From Georgenia sp. SYP-B2076 (GTDB lineage Bacteria > Actinomycetota > Actinomycetes > Actinomycetales > Actinomycetaceae): DNA of 64,000 bases. A program made the translations under genes and the position numbers. The stretch is from positions 402,745 through 466,744 of the forward strand of contig NZ_RXOZ01000011.1 of assembly GCF_003991205.1 (NCBI RefSeq), in the 5' to 3' direction. How positions within the stretch are numbered: the stretch's first letter is position 1; each line of letters opens with the position of its first letter. This document shows, piece by piece, positions 10,057 through 18,771 of the stretch. The notes below the pieces were generated by a model. The model was given only the letters and a program-made list of their open reading frames with translations, did not search any database and was not told the origin of the DNA.

Positions 10057-12897
10057 ATGGAGGCCGGCGCGGTGGGCACGGACGAGCACTACCCCTGGAG
10101 CTGGGTGGCGGACGTGGCGCTGCGCGACGGCGCCACGATGCAGATCCGGCCGATCCGGCCGGACGATGCCGATGCATTGCAGCGCATGCACCTGGGCCAG
10201 TCGGAGCAGTCGGTGTACTTCCGTTTCTTCGCCCCGCTCAAGCGGCTCGCCGAGAAGGACCTTTACCGATTCACCCACGTGGACCACCACGACCGCGTGG
10301 CCCTCGTGCTCGTGCACGGCAGCGAGATCCGCGCGGTGGGCCGCTTCGACGTCGTCACGCCGGGTGAGGCCGAGGTGGCGTTCTACGTGGCGGACACCGA
10401 GCAGGGCCGCGGGCTGGGGTCGGTGCTCCTGGAGCACCTGGCCGCCGCCGGCCGCGAGATCGGTGTCGACCGCTTCGTCGCGGACGTGCTGCCGTCCAAC
10501 GCCCGGATGATCCGCGTCTTCTCCGACGCCGGTTACGACGTCGAGCAGCGCCTCGAGGACGGCGTCATCCGCGTCGAGTTCAGCATCGAGGAGACCGAGC
10601 GGTCCTGGCGCGTCATGGCGGAGCGCGAGCGCCACGCCGAGGCCCGGAGCATGCGCGGGCTCATGCAGGCCGGGTCGGTGCTGCTCCTGGCCCTGGGGGA
10701 GCCCGGCGGGGAGGGGCAGGTGCTCGCCCGGCAGGTGGCCCGCTCGCTCTCCGGCGGCTCGTTCTCCGGGCCCGTCCACCTCGTGGGGCTGGCCGAGGAC
10801 CCCGGCCCCCACGACGCCGGTCCCCACGACGCCGGTCCCCACGCCGCGGCGGCCGTGCGCCGTCACGCCGCGCTCCCCGACGTGCCCGGTCCCGTCGACC
10901 TGGCCGTGGTGGCAGGGCCGCCCGACGACGTCGTCGGGTCCGTGGCCGGCCTCGCCGCGCTGGGCGTGCGCGCCCTCGTCGTCCTCTCGCACGGCTTCGG
11001 CGAGTCCGGGGCCGCGGGCATGGCGCGGCAGCGCGAGCTGCTGACCCGCACCCGTGCCGCGGGGATGCGGCTGGTCGGGCCGGCGTCCTTTGGGGTCGTG
11101 GGCCACGGCCCGCACGGGCGCTACAACGCCTCGCTGTGGACGGAGCAGGACGACCCCGTCGTGCCGAGCCCGCCCGGCCGGGGCCTCGGCCTGTTCGCGC
11201 AGTCCATGGCCGCCGGGCTCTCCCTGCGCTCGACGGCGGCCCGCCGCGGGCTCCCGGTGGCCACGTTCCTCTCCTCCGGCAACCGCGTGGACGTCTCGGG
11301 CAACGACACGCTGCAGTTCTGGTCCACCGACGACGCGACCGCCGTCGGCGCCGTCTACCTGGAGTCCATCGGCAACCCGCGCAAGTTCTCCCGGGTGGCC
11401 CGACGGCTCTCGGCGAGCAGGCCCGTCGTCGCCCTGATCTCCGGCCAGACGGGGCAGGCGACGCCACCGGGCCATGCCGTGCGCACCTCCCGCCAGCCGC
11501 AGCGGGTGCTCACCGAGATGCTGCGGCAGGCCGGGCTGGTCCGCGCCCGCACCGTCCGCGAGATGCTGGACGTCGCCGCCCTGCTCGTCACCCAGCCGCT
11601 GCCGGCCGGCCCGCGCACGGCCATCGTGTCCTCCTCGCCGTCGTTGGCCGCCCTCGTCGCCGAGGTGCTGCGCGCCCACGGCCTTGAGATCGCCGGCGCG
11701 CCGGTCACCCTGACCCCGCTGGCCGGCGCCGCCGAGTACACCGAGGCGCTGGGTGACCTGGCCGCCCGCGACGACTTCGACTCGGTGATCGTGGCCCACA
11801 CCTCACCGCTCGGCGTGACCGACGCGGGCGTCGCGGCCGCCGTCGCCCGGGCGGCCGCCGCGGACGGGCGCACCTGGGTGGCCAGCATCTACGGCCTGCA
11901 CGGCCTCACCGAGGAGCTGGCCTCCGGCAGCGCGGTCGTGCCGTCGATGGCCACGGTCGAGGACGCGGCCTCGGCGCTGGCCGGCGCGGTGCGCTACGCC
12001 ACCTGGCGCACCGGAGCGGGTGACCCGCTCGTCAACCCGTCCGGTATCGACCCGGCCGCCGCCCGCCGGGTGCTGTCCGACCCGCTCGCCGCCCTGCCCC
12101 CCGGTGAGCGGCGCAGGCTCGACGCCGCCACCGCGATCGCGCTGCTGGGCTGCTACGGCATCGACGTGCTGCCCGCCACCCCCGTCACCGACGAGGACGA
12201 GGCGGTCGCGGCCGCCGAGGAGATCGGCTGGCCGGTGGCGCTGAAGACCTCCGACGAGGTGCTGCGGCACCGGGCCGACCTCGGTGGTGTCCGCCTGGAC
12301 CTCGCCGACGCCAGGGAGCTGCGCGACGCCATGGAGCACATGCGCCAGCGCGCGCTGCACGTGCTCGGTCGCGCCACGACGTTCGAGGTCCAGGCGCTCG
12401 CGCAGCCGGGCGTGGCCTGCGTGGTCCGGGCCACGGAGGACGACCTCTACGGGCCGGTGGTGGCCTTCGGGCTGGGCGGCGACGCCACCGAGCTCCTCGG
12501 TGACGTGTCCTACCGCATCCCGCCGCTGACGGCCCGTGACGTGCACGAGATGGTCCGTTCGGTCCGGGCCGCCCCGCGGCTCCTCGGGCACCGCGGCCTG
12601 CCGAGCGTCGACGTGGCCGCGCTGGAGGACGTCGTCGCCCGGGTCTCCATGCTCACCGACGACCTGCCCGAGGTGGCCGAGGTGCTCCTCAACCCCGTGA
12701 TCGTGGGCGAGCAGGGCGTGAACATCGCGTCCGTCGTCGTCACGCTGGGGCATCCGCTTCGCCAGGACGCGGGGCGTCGCACGCTCCCGGCGCCCGCGAC
12801 GGAGGCCGCGCCGGCGGGCGAGGAGCCGTCCAGCGTGCCCGCGGGCGAGGCCGCCGGGGCGGCTGGGGACGCCGGCGCCCGGCGGGTGGGAGAATAG
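10057..12897 (+). CDS. Pat-type protein lysine acetyltransferase: GNAT fused to acyl-CoA synthetase (ADP-forming)-like domains
   Basis: The protein has 946 residues. The GNAT domain is N-terminal (about 25-190, with EQGRGLGSVLLEHL as the acetyl-CoA loop). A CoA-binding Rossmann-like domain, a succinyl-CoA-ligase-like region and a C-terminal ATP-grasp domain (IGWPVALKTSDEVL) follow. This order, opposite to enterobacterial Pat, is the one described for Streptomyces PatA. Family members acetylate lysines of enzymes such as acetyl-CoA synthetase. The CoA-binding domain holds a small GPHDA tandem repeat (10804-10848). The open frame extends far upstream antisense to parC, but the ATG at 10057 fits domain start and promoter. 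DUF5998 starts 5 nt after the stop. Confidence 0.88.
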   Translation: MEAGAVGTDEHYPWSWVADVALRDGATMQIRPIRPDDADALQRMHLGQSEQSVYFRFFAPLKRLAEKDLYRFTHVDHHDRVALVLVHGSEIRAVGRFDVVTPGEAEVAFYVADTEQGRGLGSVLLEHLAAAGREIGVDRFVADVLPSNARMIRVFSDAGYDVEQRLEDGVIRVEFSIEETERSWRVMAERERHAEARSMRGLMQAGSVLLLALGEPGGEGQVLARQVARSLSGGSFSGPVHLVGLAEDPGPHDAGPHDAGPHAAAAVRRHAALPDVPGPVDLAVVAGPPDDVVGSVAGLAALGVRALVVLSHGFGESGAAGMARQRELLTRTRAAGMRLVGPASFGVVGHGPHGRYNASLWTEQDDPVVPSPPGRGLGLFAQSMAAGLSLRSTAARRGLPVATFLSSGNRVDVSGNDTLQFWSTDDATAVGAVYLESIGNPRKFSRVARRLSASRPVVALISGQTGQATPPGHAVRTSRQPQRVLTEMLRQAGLVRARTVREMLDVAALLVTQPLPAGPRTAIVSSSPSLAALVAEVLRAHGLEIAGAPVTLTPLAGAAEYTEALGDLAARDDFDSVIVAHTSPLGVTDAGVAAAVARAAAADGRTWVASIYGLHGLTEELASGSAVVPSMATVEDAASALAGAVRYATWRTGAGDPLVNPSGIDPAAARRVLSDPLAALPPGERRRLDAATAIALLGCYGIDVLPATPVTDEDEAVAAAEEIGWPVALKTSDEVLRHRADLGGVRLDLADARELRDAMEHMRQRALHVLGRATTFEVQALAQPGVACVVRATEDDLYGPVVAFGLGGDATELLGDVSYRIPPLTARDVHEMVRSVRAAPRLLGHRGLPSVDVAALEDVVARVSMLTDDLPEVAEVLLNPVIVGEQGVNIASVVVTLGHPLRQDAGRRTLPAPATEAAPAGEEPSSVPAGEAAGAAGDAGARRVGE
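10804..10848 (+). repeat. 15-bp tandem repeat inside the Pat-type gene
   Basis: Nearly three units of GGTCCCCACGACGCC encode GPHDAGPHDAGPH in the CoA-binding domain, where relatives have a short loop. In-frame expansion by slippage is likely. Confidence 0.7.
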
Positions 12898-12901
12898 CCG
12901 G

Positions 12902-13483
12902 GTGCCGGACCTCAACCTTGCCCAGAAGCTGCGCGCCGAGCTCGATCTGGCGGGCTACTACCCCGACCTCGTCGCCCGTGTCATCGACGTCGCCCTCGCC
13001 GACGAACCCGTCGTCTCCTACCTGGTGCACCCGGAGACCACCTTCGACGAGGCGGAGGTCTTCCGGCACCTGACCACGCTCGTGCTGACCCCCACGCGCC
13101 TCGTCTTCGCGCACGTCGACGACGGCCCCGGCCCGGACGGCCGCCCCTCGGCCCTCGCGACGACGGAGTCGGTCCCGCTCCACCAGGTCCGCTCGGTGGC
13201 GCTCACCCACGGCGTCAGCGACCCGGCCCGGACCCGCAGCATGCGCACCCAGGAGCTCACCGTCGCGGTGAGCTGGGGCACCGCGGACAGCGTCGATCTC
13301 AAGCCCGACCACTGCGACGACCCCGAGTGCGAGGCCGACCACGGCTACATCGGCACCATCACCCCCGAGGGCCTCGAGGTGCGCGTGAGCGCCCAGGCCG
13401 AGGGCGCGGACGCGCTCACCGGCGCGCTCGACTTCGCCAGGGCGCTGTCCGCCGCCACGGCCGGGAGCGCGGGCCGGGCGTGA
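12902..13483 (+). CDS. DUF5998 family protein
   Basis: This 193-residue protein of a conserved actinobacterial family without known function starts at GTG. It is soluble and acidic, with a cysteine/histidine-containing stretch (KPDHCDDPECEADHGYIG) near residue 140 that may bind metal. It lies 5 nt after the Pat-type gene and overlaps the next gene by 4 nt (GTGA), so the three genes are probably one transcript. The constant pairing with the phosphodiesterase gene in actinobacteria suggests a shared process, which is inference. Confidence 0.85.
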   Translation: MPDLNLAQKLRAELDLAGYYPDLVARVIDVALADEPVVSYLVHPETTFDEAEVFRHLTTLVLTPTRLVFAHVDDGPGPDGRPSALATTESVPLHQVRSVALTHGVSDPARTRSMRTQELTVAVSWGTADSVDLKPDHCDDPECEADHGYIGTITPEGLEVRVSAQAEGADALTGALDFARALSAATAGSAGRA

Positions 13484-14649
13484 CCCCGGACCTGTGTCCA
13501 CCGGCCCCGGACGGTCTCCATCTGCGCGGCGTGATGCCCGCCGCGCTGGACGCGGTGGGGCTGAGCACCACCTCCTCGGGGCGCCCGAGCGCCGCCGACC
13601 GCGAGGTCCTCGGCCTGCCCACCGCGGCCAAGGTGTGCGTGGTGCTCGTGGACGGCCTGGGCGCCCGCATGCTCGCGGAGCGGGGCGGGCACGCCCCGTT
13701 CCTGCGCTCCCACCTGCCTGACTCCCTCACCCTGACGAGCACCTTCCCATCCACGACCGCCGCGGCGATCACCGCCGTCGGCACGGGCGAGCTCCCCGGG
13801 GTCACGGGCATGCTCGGGTACTCGGTGCGCGACCCCTCCTCGGGCGGGGTCCTCAACCTCATCCGCTGGGACGGCACGAGCCTGAGCCCGCGGGCGTGGC
13901 AGCGCCACGACACCCTGTTCGAGCAGCTCACCGCCCGGCGCGCGGCGGGGGAGGAGCTCCCCGACGTCGTGAGCGTCGGCCCCGCCCGCTTCGTCGGCTC
14001 GGGCCTGACCGAGGCGGCGCTGCGCGGCATGCGCAACGTCTCCGCGGAGTCCCTCGCCGAGCGGGTGGACGCCGCGGCCGCGCAGCTGCGCCGCCCGGAC
14101 GTCGCCGCGGTCTACCTCTACTGGGGCGACGTGGACCACGTCGGCCACGAGCACGGGTGGGGCTCGTGGCAGTGGGGCGAGGAGGTCACGGCGGCCGACG
14201 GCGAGCTGGCCCGGCTGGCGCGGTCGCTGCCCAGGGGCACGCTGCTGATCATCACCGCCGACCACGGCATGGTGGACGTCACGGACCGGGTCGACGTCGC
14301 GCACACGCCCGCGCTGGCCCAGGACGTCGACCTGGTGGCCGGCGAGCCCCGCGCCAACCACGTCTACACGGCGGCGGGCACGGCGTCCGCCGTCGCCGCG
14401 CGGTGGCGCGAGGAGCTGGGGGAGACCGCCTGGGTGCTGGAGCGCGACGAGCTGGTCGCACGCGGGCTCCTCGGCGACGTCGCCCCCGACCGGCTCGACG
14501 CCGTCGGCGACGTCGTCGCCCTCATGCGCGGGCGCCACGCCGTGGTCGACTCACGGACCCAGTCCCCGGCCTCCCTGACGATGGTGGGCATGCACGGGTC
14601 CCTGACACGCGAGGAGATGCTGGTCCCGCTCGTCAGGACGGTGGTCTAG
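13480..14649 (+). CDS. Alkaline phosphatase superfamily phosphodiesterase / nucleotide pyrophosphatase
   Basis: This 389-residue protein has the phosphodiesterase fold of the alkaline phosphatase superfamily. VDGLGARML holds the first metal aspartate. TSTFPSTTAAAITAVGTG holds the catalytic threonine. YWGDVDHVGHEHG and ITADHGMVDV supply the second metal site. No signal peptide is visible, so it is probably cytoplasmic. The GTG start overlaps the DUF5998 stop by 4 nt, and tdk starts directly after its stop. Substrate is uncertain: nucleotide or phospholipid phosphodiesters are both possible. Confidence 0.88.
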   Translation: MTPDLCPPAPDGLHLRGVMPAALDAVGLSTTSSGRPSAADREVLGLPTAAKVCVVLVDGLGARMLAERGGHAPFLRSHLPDSLTLTSTFPSTTAAAITAVGTGELPGVTGMLGYSVRDPSSGGVLNLIRWDGTSLSPRAWQRHDTLFEQLTARRAAGEELPDVVSVGPARFVGSGLTEAALRGMRNVSAESLAERVDAAAAQLRRPDVAAVYLYWGDVDHVGHEHGWGSWQWGEEVTAADGELARLARSLPRGTLLIITADHGMVDVTDRVDVAHTPALAQDVDLVAGEPRANHVYTAAGTASAVAARWREELGETAWVLERDELVARGLLGDVAPDRLDAVGDVVALMRGRHAVVDSRTQSPASLTMVGMHGSLTREEMLVPLVRTVV

Positions 14650-15318
14650 GTGGCCCAGCTCGTCTTCTTCTCCGGGACGATGGACTCCGGCAAGTCCACC
14701 CTCGCCCTGCAGATGGATCACAACCACGCCGCCCGCGGCCGCGAGGGGCTCATCTTCTCCCGCAACGACCGCGCCGGGACCGCCGTGATCTCCTCCCGCC
14801 TCGGCCTGGCCGTGCCGGCCGTCGAGGTCACCGACGGCACCGACTTCTGGGACGAGGTCGTGCGACGGCGCACCAGGGGCGGGCGCGTGGACTACCTCAT
14901 CTGCGACGAGGTGCAGTTCTACACCGAGGCGCAGGTCGAGCAGCTCGCCCGGCTCGTCGACGAGATGGGCGTGGACGTCTTCGCGTTCGGCATCACGACC
15001 GACTTCCGGACCCGGTTGTTCCCGGGCTCGGCCCGCATGCTCGAGCTCGCCGACCGGGTGGAGCGCCTGCAGGTCGAGGCGCTGTGCTGGTGCGGCGCCC
15101 GCGCCACGCACAACGCACGCACAGTCGGCGGGGTGATGGTCACCGAGGGCGAGCAGGTCGTCGTCGGGGACACCTCCGAGATGGGCGAGGCGCCCGCGCA
15201 GGCCGCGGGCGAGGTCGGCTACGAGGTGCTGTGCCGCCTGCACCACCTGCGCCGCGTGACCTCCGCCCGCGCCCAGGCGGCGAGCCTGAGCCCGCTCACG
15301 CTCCCGCTGGACGCCTGA
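14650..15318 (+). CDS. tdk: Thymidine kinase
   Basis: This 222-residue type II thymidine kinase salvages thymidine to dTMP. The P-loop is GTMDSGKST at residues 9-17. The Walker B-like DEVQFY is at about residues 86-91, followed by GITTDFRT-x-LFPGS, the lasso region. CWCGARATHNAR and the terminal CRLHH supply the zinc ligands. The GTG start follows the preceding stop with no gap, so translation is coupled. A hairpin follows the stop. No dut gene is found at its usual actinobacterial site in this window, which makes the local nucleotide-supply genes worth noting. Confidence 0.93.
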   Translation: MAQLVFFSGTMDSGKSTLALQMDHNHAARGREGLIFSRNDRAGTAVISSRLGLAVPAVEVTDGTDFWDEVVRRRTRGGRVDYLICDEVQFYTEAQVEQLARLVDEMGVDVFAFGITTDFRTRLFPGSARMLELADRVERLQVEALCWCGARATHNARTVGGVMVTEGEQVVVGDTSEMGEAPAQAAGEVGYEVLCRLHHLRRVTSARAQAASLSPLTLPLDA

Positions 15319-15323
15319 GGGGG

Positions 15324-15341
15324 GCCGCCGAGAGCGGCGGC
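15324..15341. terminator. Hairpin between convergent tdk and sepH
   Basis: GCCGCCG-AGAG-CGGCGGC forms a perfect 7-bp stem just past the tdk stop, in the gap between two convergent genes. Confidence 0.55.
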
Positions 15342-15387
15342 GCGCCGCGAACACCCGCGCGGGCGCGCATGGCCTCCGCGGCCTCCC

Positions 15388-16584
15388 TTACTCCGGCTTG
15401 GCGCCGAAGACGATCTCGTCCCAGCTCGGCACGCTGCGCCGCCCGCTGCTGCGCTGACGCCGGCGCGGGGGCGGCTCGGCCGCCGTGCCCGGCCCGGCGT
15501 CGTCCTCGGCGCGGGAGGCCGGCGCGCGGTCGTCCTCGTCGTGCGGGGAGGCGTCGTGGGTGCCCTCGATCGCCTCCCGCACCCCGGGGGGCGCCTGCTC
15601 GGCGGGCAGGGCGGGGGTGGTGCCGGGGGCGTCGGGCCCGGGCTCCGCGCCGCCGAGCTCGCGCCGCGGCAGCGAGAGCACGTGCGCGTCGGTGGCCTCC
15701 TCGGGCCTGGAGGCGGCCGGGTGCGCACCGTGGGCGTCCCGCCAGAGCTCCGTGTCGTCCTCGTCGTCGTCGACCTCGTGCAGGAGCACGCGCGTGCCGC
15801 GGTGCGCGGAGAGCTCGGCGAGCAGCGCGTCCGTCGTCGGGTCCGACTGGCCGTCCCCGACGTCCGGAGGCGTGGCGGCCGTCGTGAGGGGCGAGAGGGC
15901 GGACGGGCTCGACGTGCCGCCACCGGGCAGCGGCCGGAAGTCGTCGGCCTCGGCGTCGTAGACCCGCGGCCGGACGGACCCGACGGGCGTGAGGTGGCGG
16001 CGCGGCTGCGCCATCGGGCCGACCTCGGTCTCGGAGAGCCAGCGGGACTCGTCGTCCAGGGCGTGGAGCGTCCTGGCGGCCAGGTCGGCCTGCCACCGCG
16101 CCTCACGCTCGCGGCCACCGGCCACGAAGGTCACGATCACCTCCCAGGGGTGCCCCTGACGGCGCACGGCATCCCACTCCAGCGCGTCGCTGTCGACGCC
16201 GCGGGCCGCGAGCCGGTCGACGACGAGCTCGCCCAGGTGCGGGGCGTCCGGCTCGTGCCCGAGCTGCTGCGCCTGGGCCTGCTGCACCGCCCACGCGCGC
16301 TCCGCCAGCACCGGGCCCTCGTAGCGGCGGATGTGCTCCACCGTGAGGCCGGACCGCTCCGCCACCTCCTCCACGCTCGCGCCGGCGCGGATGAGGGACT
16401 GGATCTCCTTGGGGCGCAGGGCGGACTCCCCGGCGGCTCGCAGGGCCTCGAGGCCCGGGCGGTCGCGGCGCACGGCGGCGCGCAGGGCGTCGTCGATCGC
16501 GAGGCGGTAGCGCCGACCGTCACCGTCGGTGAGGGTGAGGTGTTCGCCGTCGCCGTGCAGCCCGAGCAGTTCGAGCTCAACCAT
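15388..16584 (-). CDS. sepH: Septation protein SepH (DUF3071)
   Basis: This 398-residue protein has the DUF3071 domain in its first about 170 residues, including a predicted helix-turn-helix (RAGASVEEVAERSGLTVEHI). A long acidic, proline-rich disordered region follows, with a conserved basic C-terminus ending SVPSWDEIVFGAKPE. In Streptomyces SepH binds FtsZ and promotes its assembly; the same role is inferred here. The ATG at 16584 has an AAGGAGG ribosome site 6 nt upstream, one of the clearest in the window. Divergent from the inositol monophosphatase gene. Confidence 0.9.
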   Translation of the reverse strand: MVELELLGLHGDGEHLTLTDGDGRRYRLAIDDALRAAVRRDRPGLEALRAAGESALRPKEIQSLIRAGASVEEVAERSGLTVEHIRRYEGPVLAERAWAVQQAQAQQLGHEPDAPHLGELVVDRLAARGVDSDALEWDAVRRQGHPWEVIVTFVAGGREREARWQADLAARTLHALDDESRWLSETEVGPMAQPRRHLTPVGSVRPRVYDAEADDFRPLPGGGTSSPSALSPLTTAATPPDVGDGQSDPTTDALLAELSAHRGTRVLLHEVDDDEDDTELWRDAHGAHPAASRPEEATDAHVLSLPRRELGGAEPGPDAPGTTPALPAEQAPPGVREAIEGTHDASPHDEDDRAPASRAEDDAGPGTAAEPPPRRRQRSSGRRSVPSWDEIVFGAKPE

Positions 16585-16734
16585 GGGGGTCCTCCTTCGA
16601 GGTTCTCCCCACGAGGGTGCCATCCGCACCGCCGCGCGGCGAGGATTGGCGGCGGTGTGTTCGGTGTGGGGTGCTTGACAATGGTCACCAGGGCGCCGGT
16701 CGCGGCGTCACCGAGATGGAGCGAGAGGCACGAA

Positions 16735-17598
16735 GTGAATTCTCACAGCACGTCGGCACAGTCCCAGGGCGCGGCCGGCCAGTCGCCGGACGGCATTGAG
16801 GAGCTGATGGCGCTGTGCGAACGGCTCGCCCGCGAGGCGGGCGACCACGTCAGGGCGGCGGGCAGCGGCGTGGCGGTCGCCGGCACGAAGACGTCCGTCA
16901 ACGACGTCGTCACCGCCGTGGACCGCGAGGTCGAGCAGCTCCTGCGCACCCGCATCGCGCAGGCCCGGCCCGGTGACGCCTTCCTCGGCGAGGAGGACGG
17001 CGCGGTCGCCGGCACCACCGGGCTCACCTGGGTGGTCGACCCGATCGACGGGACGGTCAACTTCCTCTACGGCATCCCCTCGTACTCGGTCTCCGTCGCC
17101 GTCGTGAGCGGCGCGCCCGACCCCCGCACCTGGACCGTGCTGGCCGGCTGCGTCCACGCGGTCACCGCCGGGACCACCTGGTCGGCCGGGCGCGGCCTCG
17201 GCGCGTGGCGCGACGGCGAGCGGCTGCGCATCAAGGACGCCGTCCCGCTCGGGCAGGCGCTGGTGAGCACTGGGTTCGGGTACACCGAGGAGCGCCGGCG
17301 CGAGCAGGCCGGGATCGTGGCCCAGATCCTCCCGCAGGTGCGGGACATCCGCCGGATCGGGTCGGTGGCGATCGACCTGTGCCTCGTGGCGGACGGCCGC
17401 CTCGACGCGCACTACGAGCGGGGCCTCAACGCGTGGGACGTGGCCGCGGGCACCCTCGTCGTCACCGAGGCCGGCGGCACGGTGGAGGGCCTGTCGGGCC
17501 TGCCGGCGTCCAAGGCGATGACGGTCGCCGGGGCCGCGCCGCTCGTCGCCGAGCTCACCGCGGCCCTCGAGGCGGCCGGGGCGCCCGCCACCATGTGA
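16735..17598 (+). CDS. Inositol monophosphatase family phosphatase
   Basis: The protein has 287 residues. GEEDG near residue 83 and WVVDPIDGTVNFLYG near residue 100 are the metal-binding motifs. NAWDVAAGTLVVTEAGG near residue 224 is the C-terminal signature. Substrates in this family include inositol phosphate, histidinol phosphate and sugar phosphates, and the sequence does not decide. I chose the GTG at 16735 because GAGAGG lies 6 nt upstream and the residues before it match no family member. It probably forms its own unit. Confidence 0.88.
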   Translation: MNSHSTSAQSQGAAGQSPDGIEELMALCERLAREAGDHVRAAGSGVAVAGTKTSVNDVVTAVDREVEQLLRTRIAQARPGDAFLGEEDGAVAGTTGLTWVVDPIDGTVNFLYGIPSYSVSVAVVSGAPDPRTWTVLAGCVHAVTAGTTWSAGRGLGAWRDGERLRIKDAVPLGQALVSTGFGYTEERRREQAGIVAQILPQVRDIRRIGSVAIDLCLVADGRLDAHYERGLNAWDVAAGTLVVTEAGGTVEGLSGLPASKAMTVAGAAPLVAELTAALEAAGAPATM

Positions 17599-17772
17599 GG
17601 TCTCTCACCAACCAGGGCGAGAGCGGCCGGACCATTAGCAGTTCGGCTGCCGATGGTGCACAATCCGGTGACCCCGGGAACAAAGACGCCCCCAGGACGT
17701 TTCTCGGGGTGCGGCAGAAGTGCCACAGACCTGACTCACACACCCCCGAAAGAACCGGAGCGTGACGCCGAG

Positions 17773-18072
17773 ATGGCGACCGACTACGACGCACCGCGCA
17801 AGAACGAAGAGGACTCCACCGAGGACTCGATCGAAGAGCTGAAGGCCCGACGCGCCGAGAAGAACTCGGCGGTCGTGGACGAGGACGAGACCGAGGCCGC
17901 CGAGGGGTTCGAGCTCCCCGGCGCCGACCTGTCCGGGGAGGAGCTCTCCGTGCGGGTGCTGCCCCGCCAGGCGGACGAGTTCACCTGCGCGAAGTGCTTC
18001 CTGGTGCATCACCGCAGCCAGCTGGCCTACGAGGACAACGGGCAGCTCGTCTGCTCGGAGTGCGCGGCCTGA
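17773..18072 (+). CDS. DUF4193 family protein
   Basis: This 99-residue acidic actinobacterial protein begins MATDYDAPRKNEEDSTEDSI. The charged N-terminal half is followed by a compact zinc-ribbon-like end with CAKC and CSEC pairs. Small, abundant proteins of this family are near universal in actinobacteria; function is unknown. CGGAG lies about 12 nt before the ATG. A 174-nt upstream gap without genes probably carries the promoter. Confidence 0.9.
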   Translation: MATDYDAPRKNEEDSTEDSIEELKARRAEKNSAVVDEDETEAAEGFELPGADLSGEELSVRVLPRQADEFTCAKCFLVHHRSQLAYEDNGQLVCSECAA

Positions 18073-18090
18073 CCCCACCCACGAGCAACC

Positions 18091-18585
18091 TCAGCGCCGG
18101 CCCAGCGCAGCGATCAGCTGTGTGGGCCGGCGCGTGCATATCAGCCAGTAGGGCGTGGCGTCCCGGGGGTCGGTGACCGGGACCCGCACGGCGGTGCGGA
18201 CCCAGGGCCGGTGGCACACCCAGGCGCGCACGTCCGCCTCCGGACCGAGCGCCCGCGTGAGCGCGTCGGCGTCCAGCACCTCGGGGTCGCCGAGGGCGTC
18301 CACCGGGATCACGGCCCGCCCGGCCCGCAGCCGTGGTGCGCCCTCCGCCCCGCCGTCGCCGGGCTCGCCGCCACGGACCACCGCCACGACCGGCGACGTG
18401 GCGACCAGGAGCACCGAGACCGCCACGGCCACCACGACGCCGAGGACGACCGCCGCGGTCACGTCGACCGGCGTGAACGCCAGCGCGGTCCCGACCCCGG
18501 CGACGACCGGGATGACGGCGAGGCCGGCCGACGGCCGCAGCCGTTCGCGATAGAGGGCGGTCCGGGTCACGGGGGAGGTCTCCAC
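18091..18585 (-). CDS. DUF3093 family membrane protein
   Basis: This 164-residue protein begins with a short basic stretch (YRERLRPS) followed by two hydrophobic helices, then a soluble domain with VCHRPWVRTAVRVPV and a conserved YWLICTRRP near the end, typical of DUF3093. Two GTG codons (18585 and 18570) could start it. The first sits too close to GGAGG, the second 13 nt away, so the exact start is uncertain. Convergent with DUF4193. In related genomes dut follows on the opposite strand; here it does not. Confidence 0.83.
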   Translation of the reverse strand: METSPVTRTALYRERLRPSAGLAVIPVVAGVGTALAFTPVDVTAAVVLGVVVAVAVSVLLVATSPVVAVVRGGEPGDGGAEGAPRLRAGRAVIPVDALGDPEVLDADALTRALGPEADVRAWVCHRPWVRTAVRVPVTDPRDATPYWLICTRRPTQLIAALGRR

Positions 18586-18771
18586 CCCTCCACTCTGCCA
18601 GCCCGCGCGGCCCGGCCGGCATGGGCAACCCTCCGCCGCATCGCGGACCTGGCGAGCGGCGTCGCGGGCGCGCGGCGTGGGCAGCCATCCGCGGCACCCT
18701 GCGGTCGCGGGTAAAGTCGACCCCGCCCGCAGGCGCCGACCGTGGGCACGGAGCACCCGAGGAGATCCCTG

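Noticed and set aside
16675-16680. TTGACA considered as the -35 box of the inositol monophosphatase gene
   Set aside because: No -10 box at 16-19 nt downstream; the start is better explained by the GAGAGG ribosome site, and the promoter stays unresolved.
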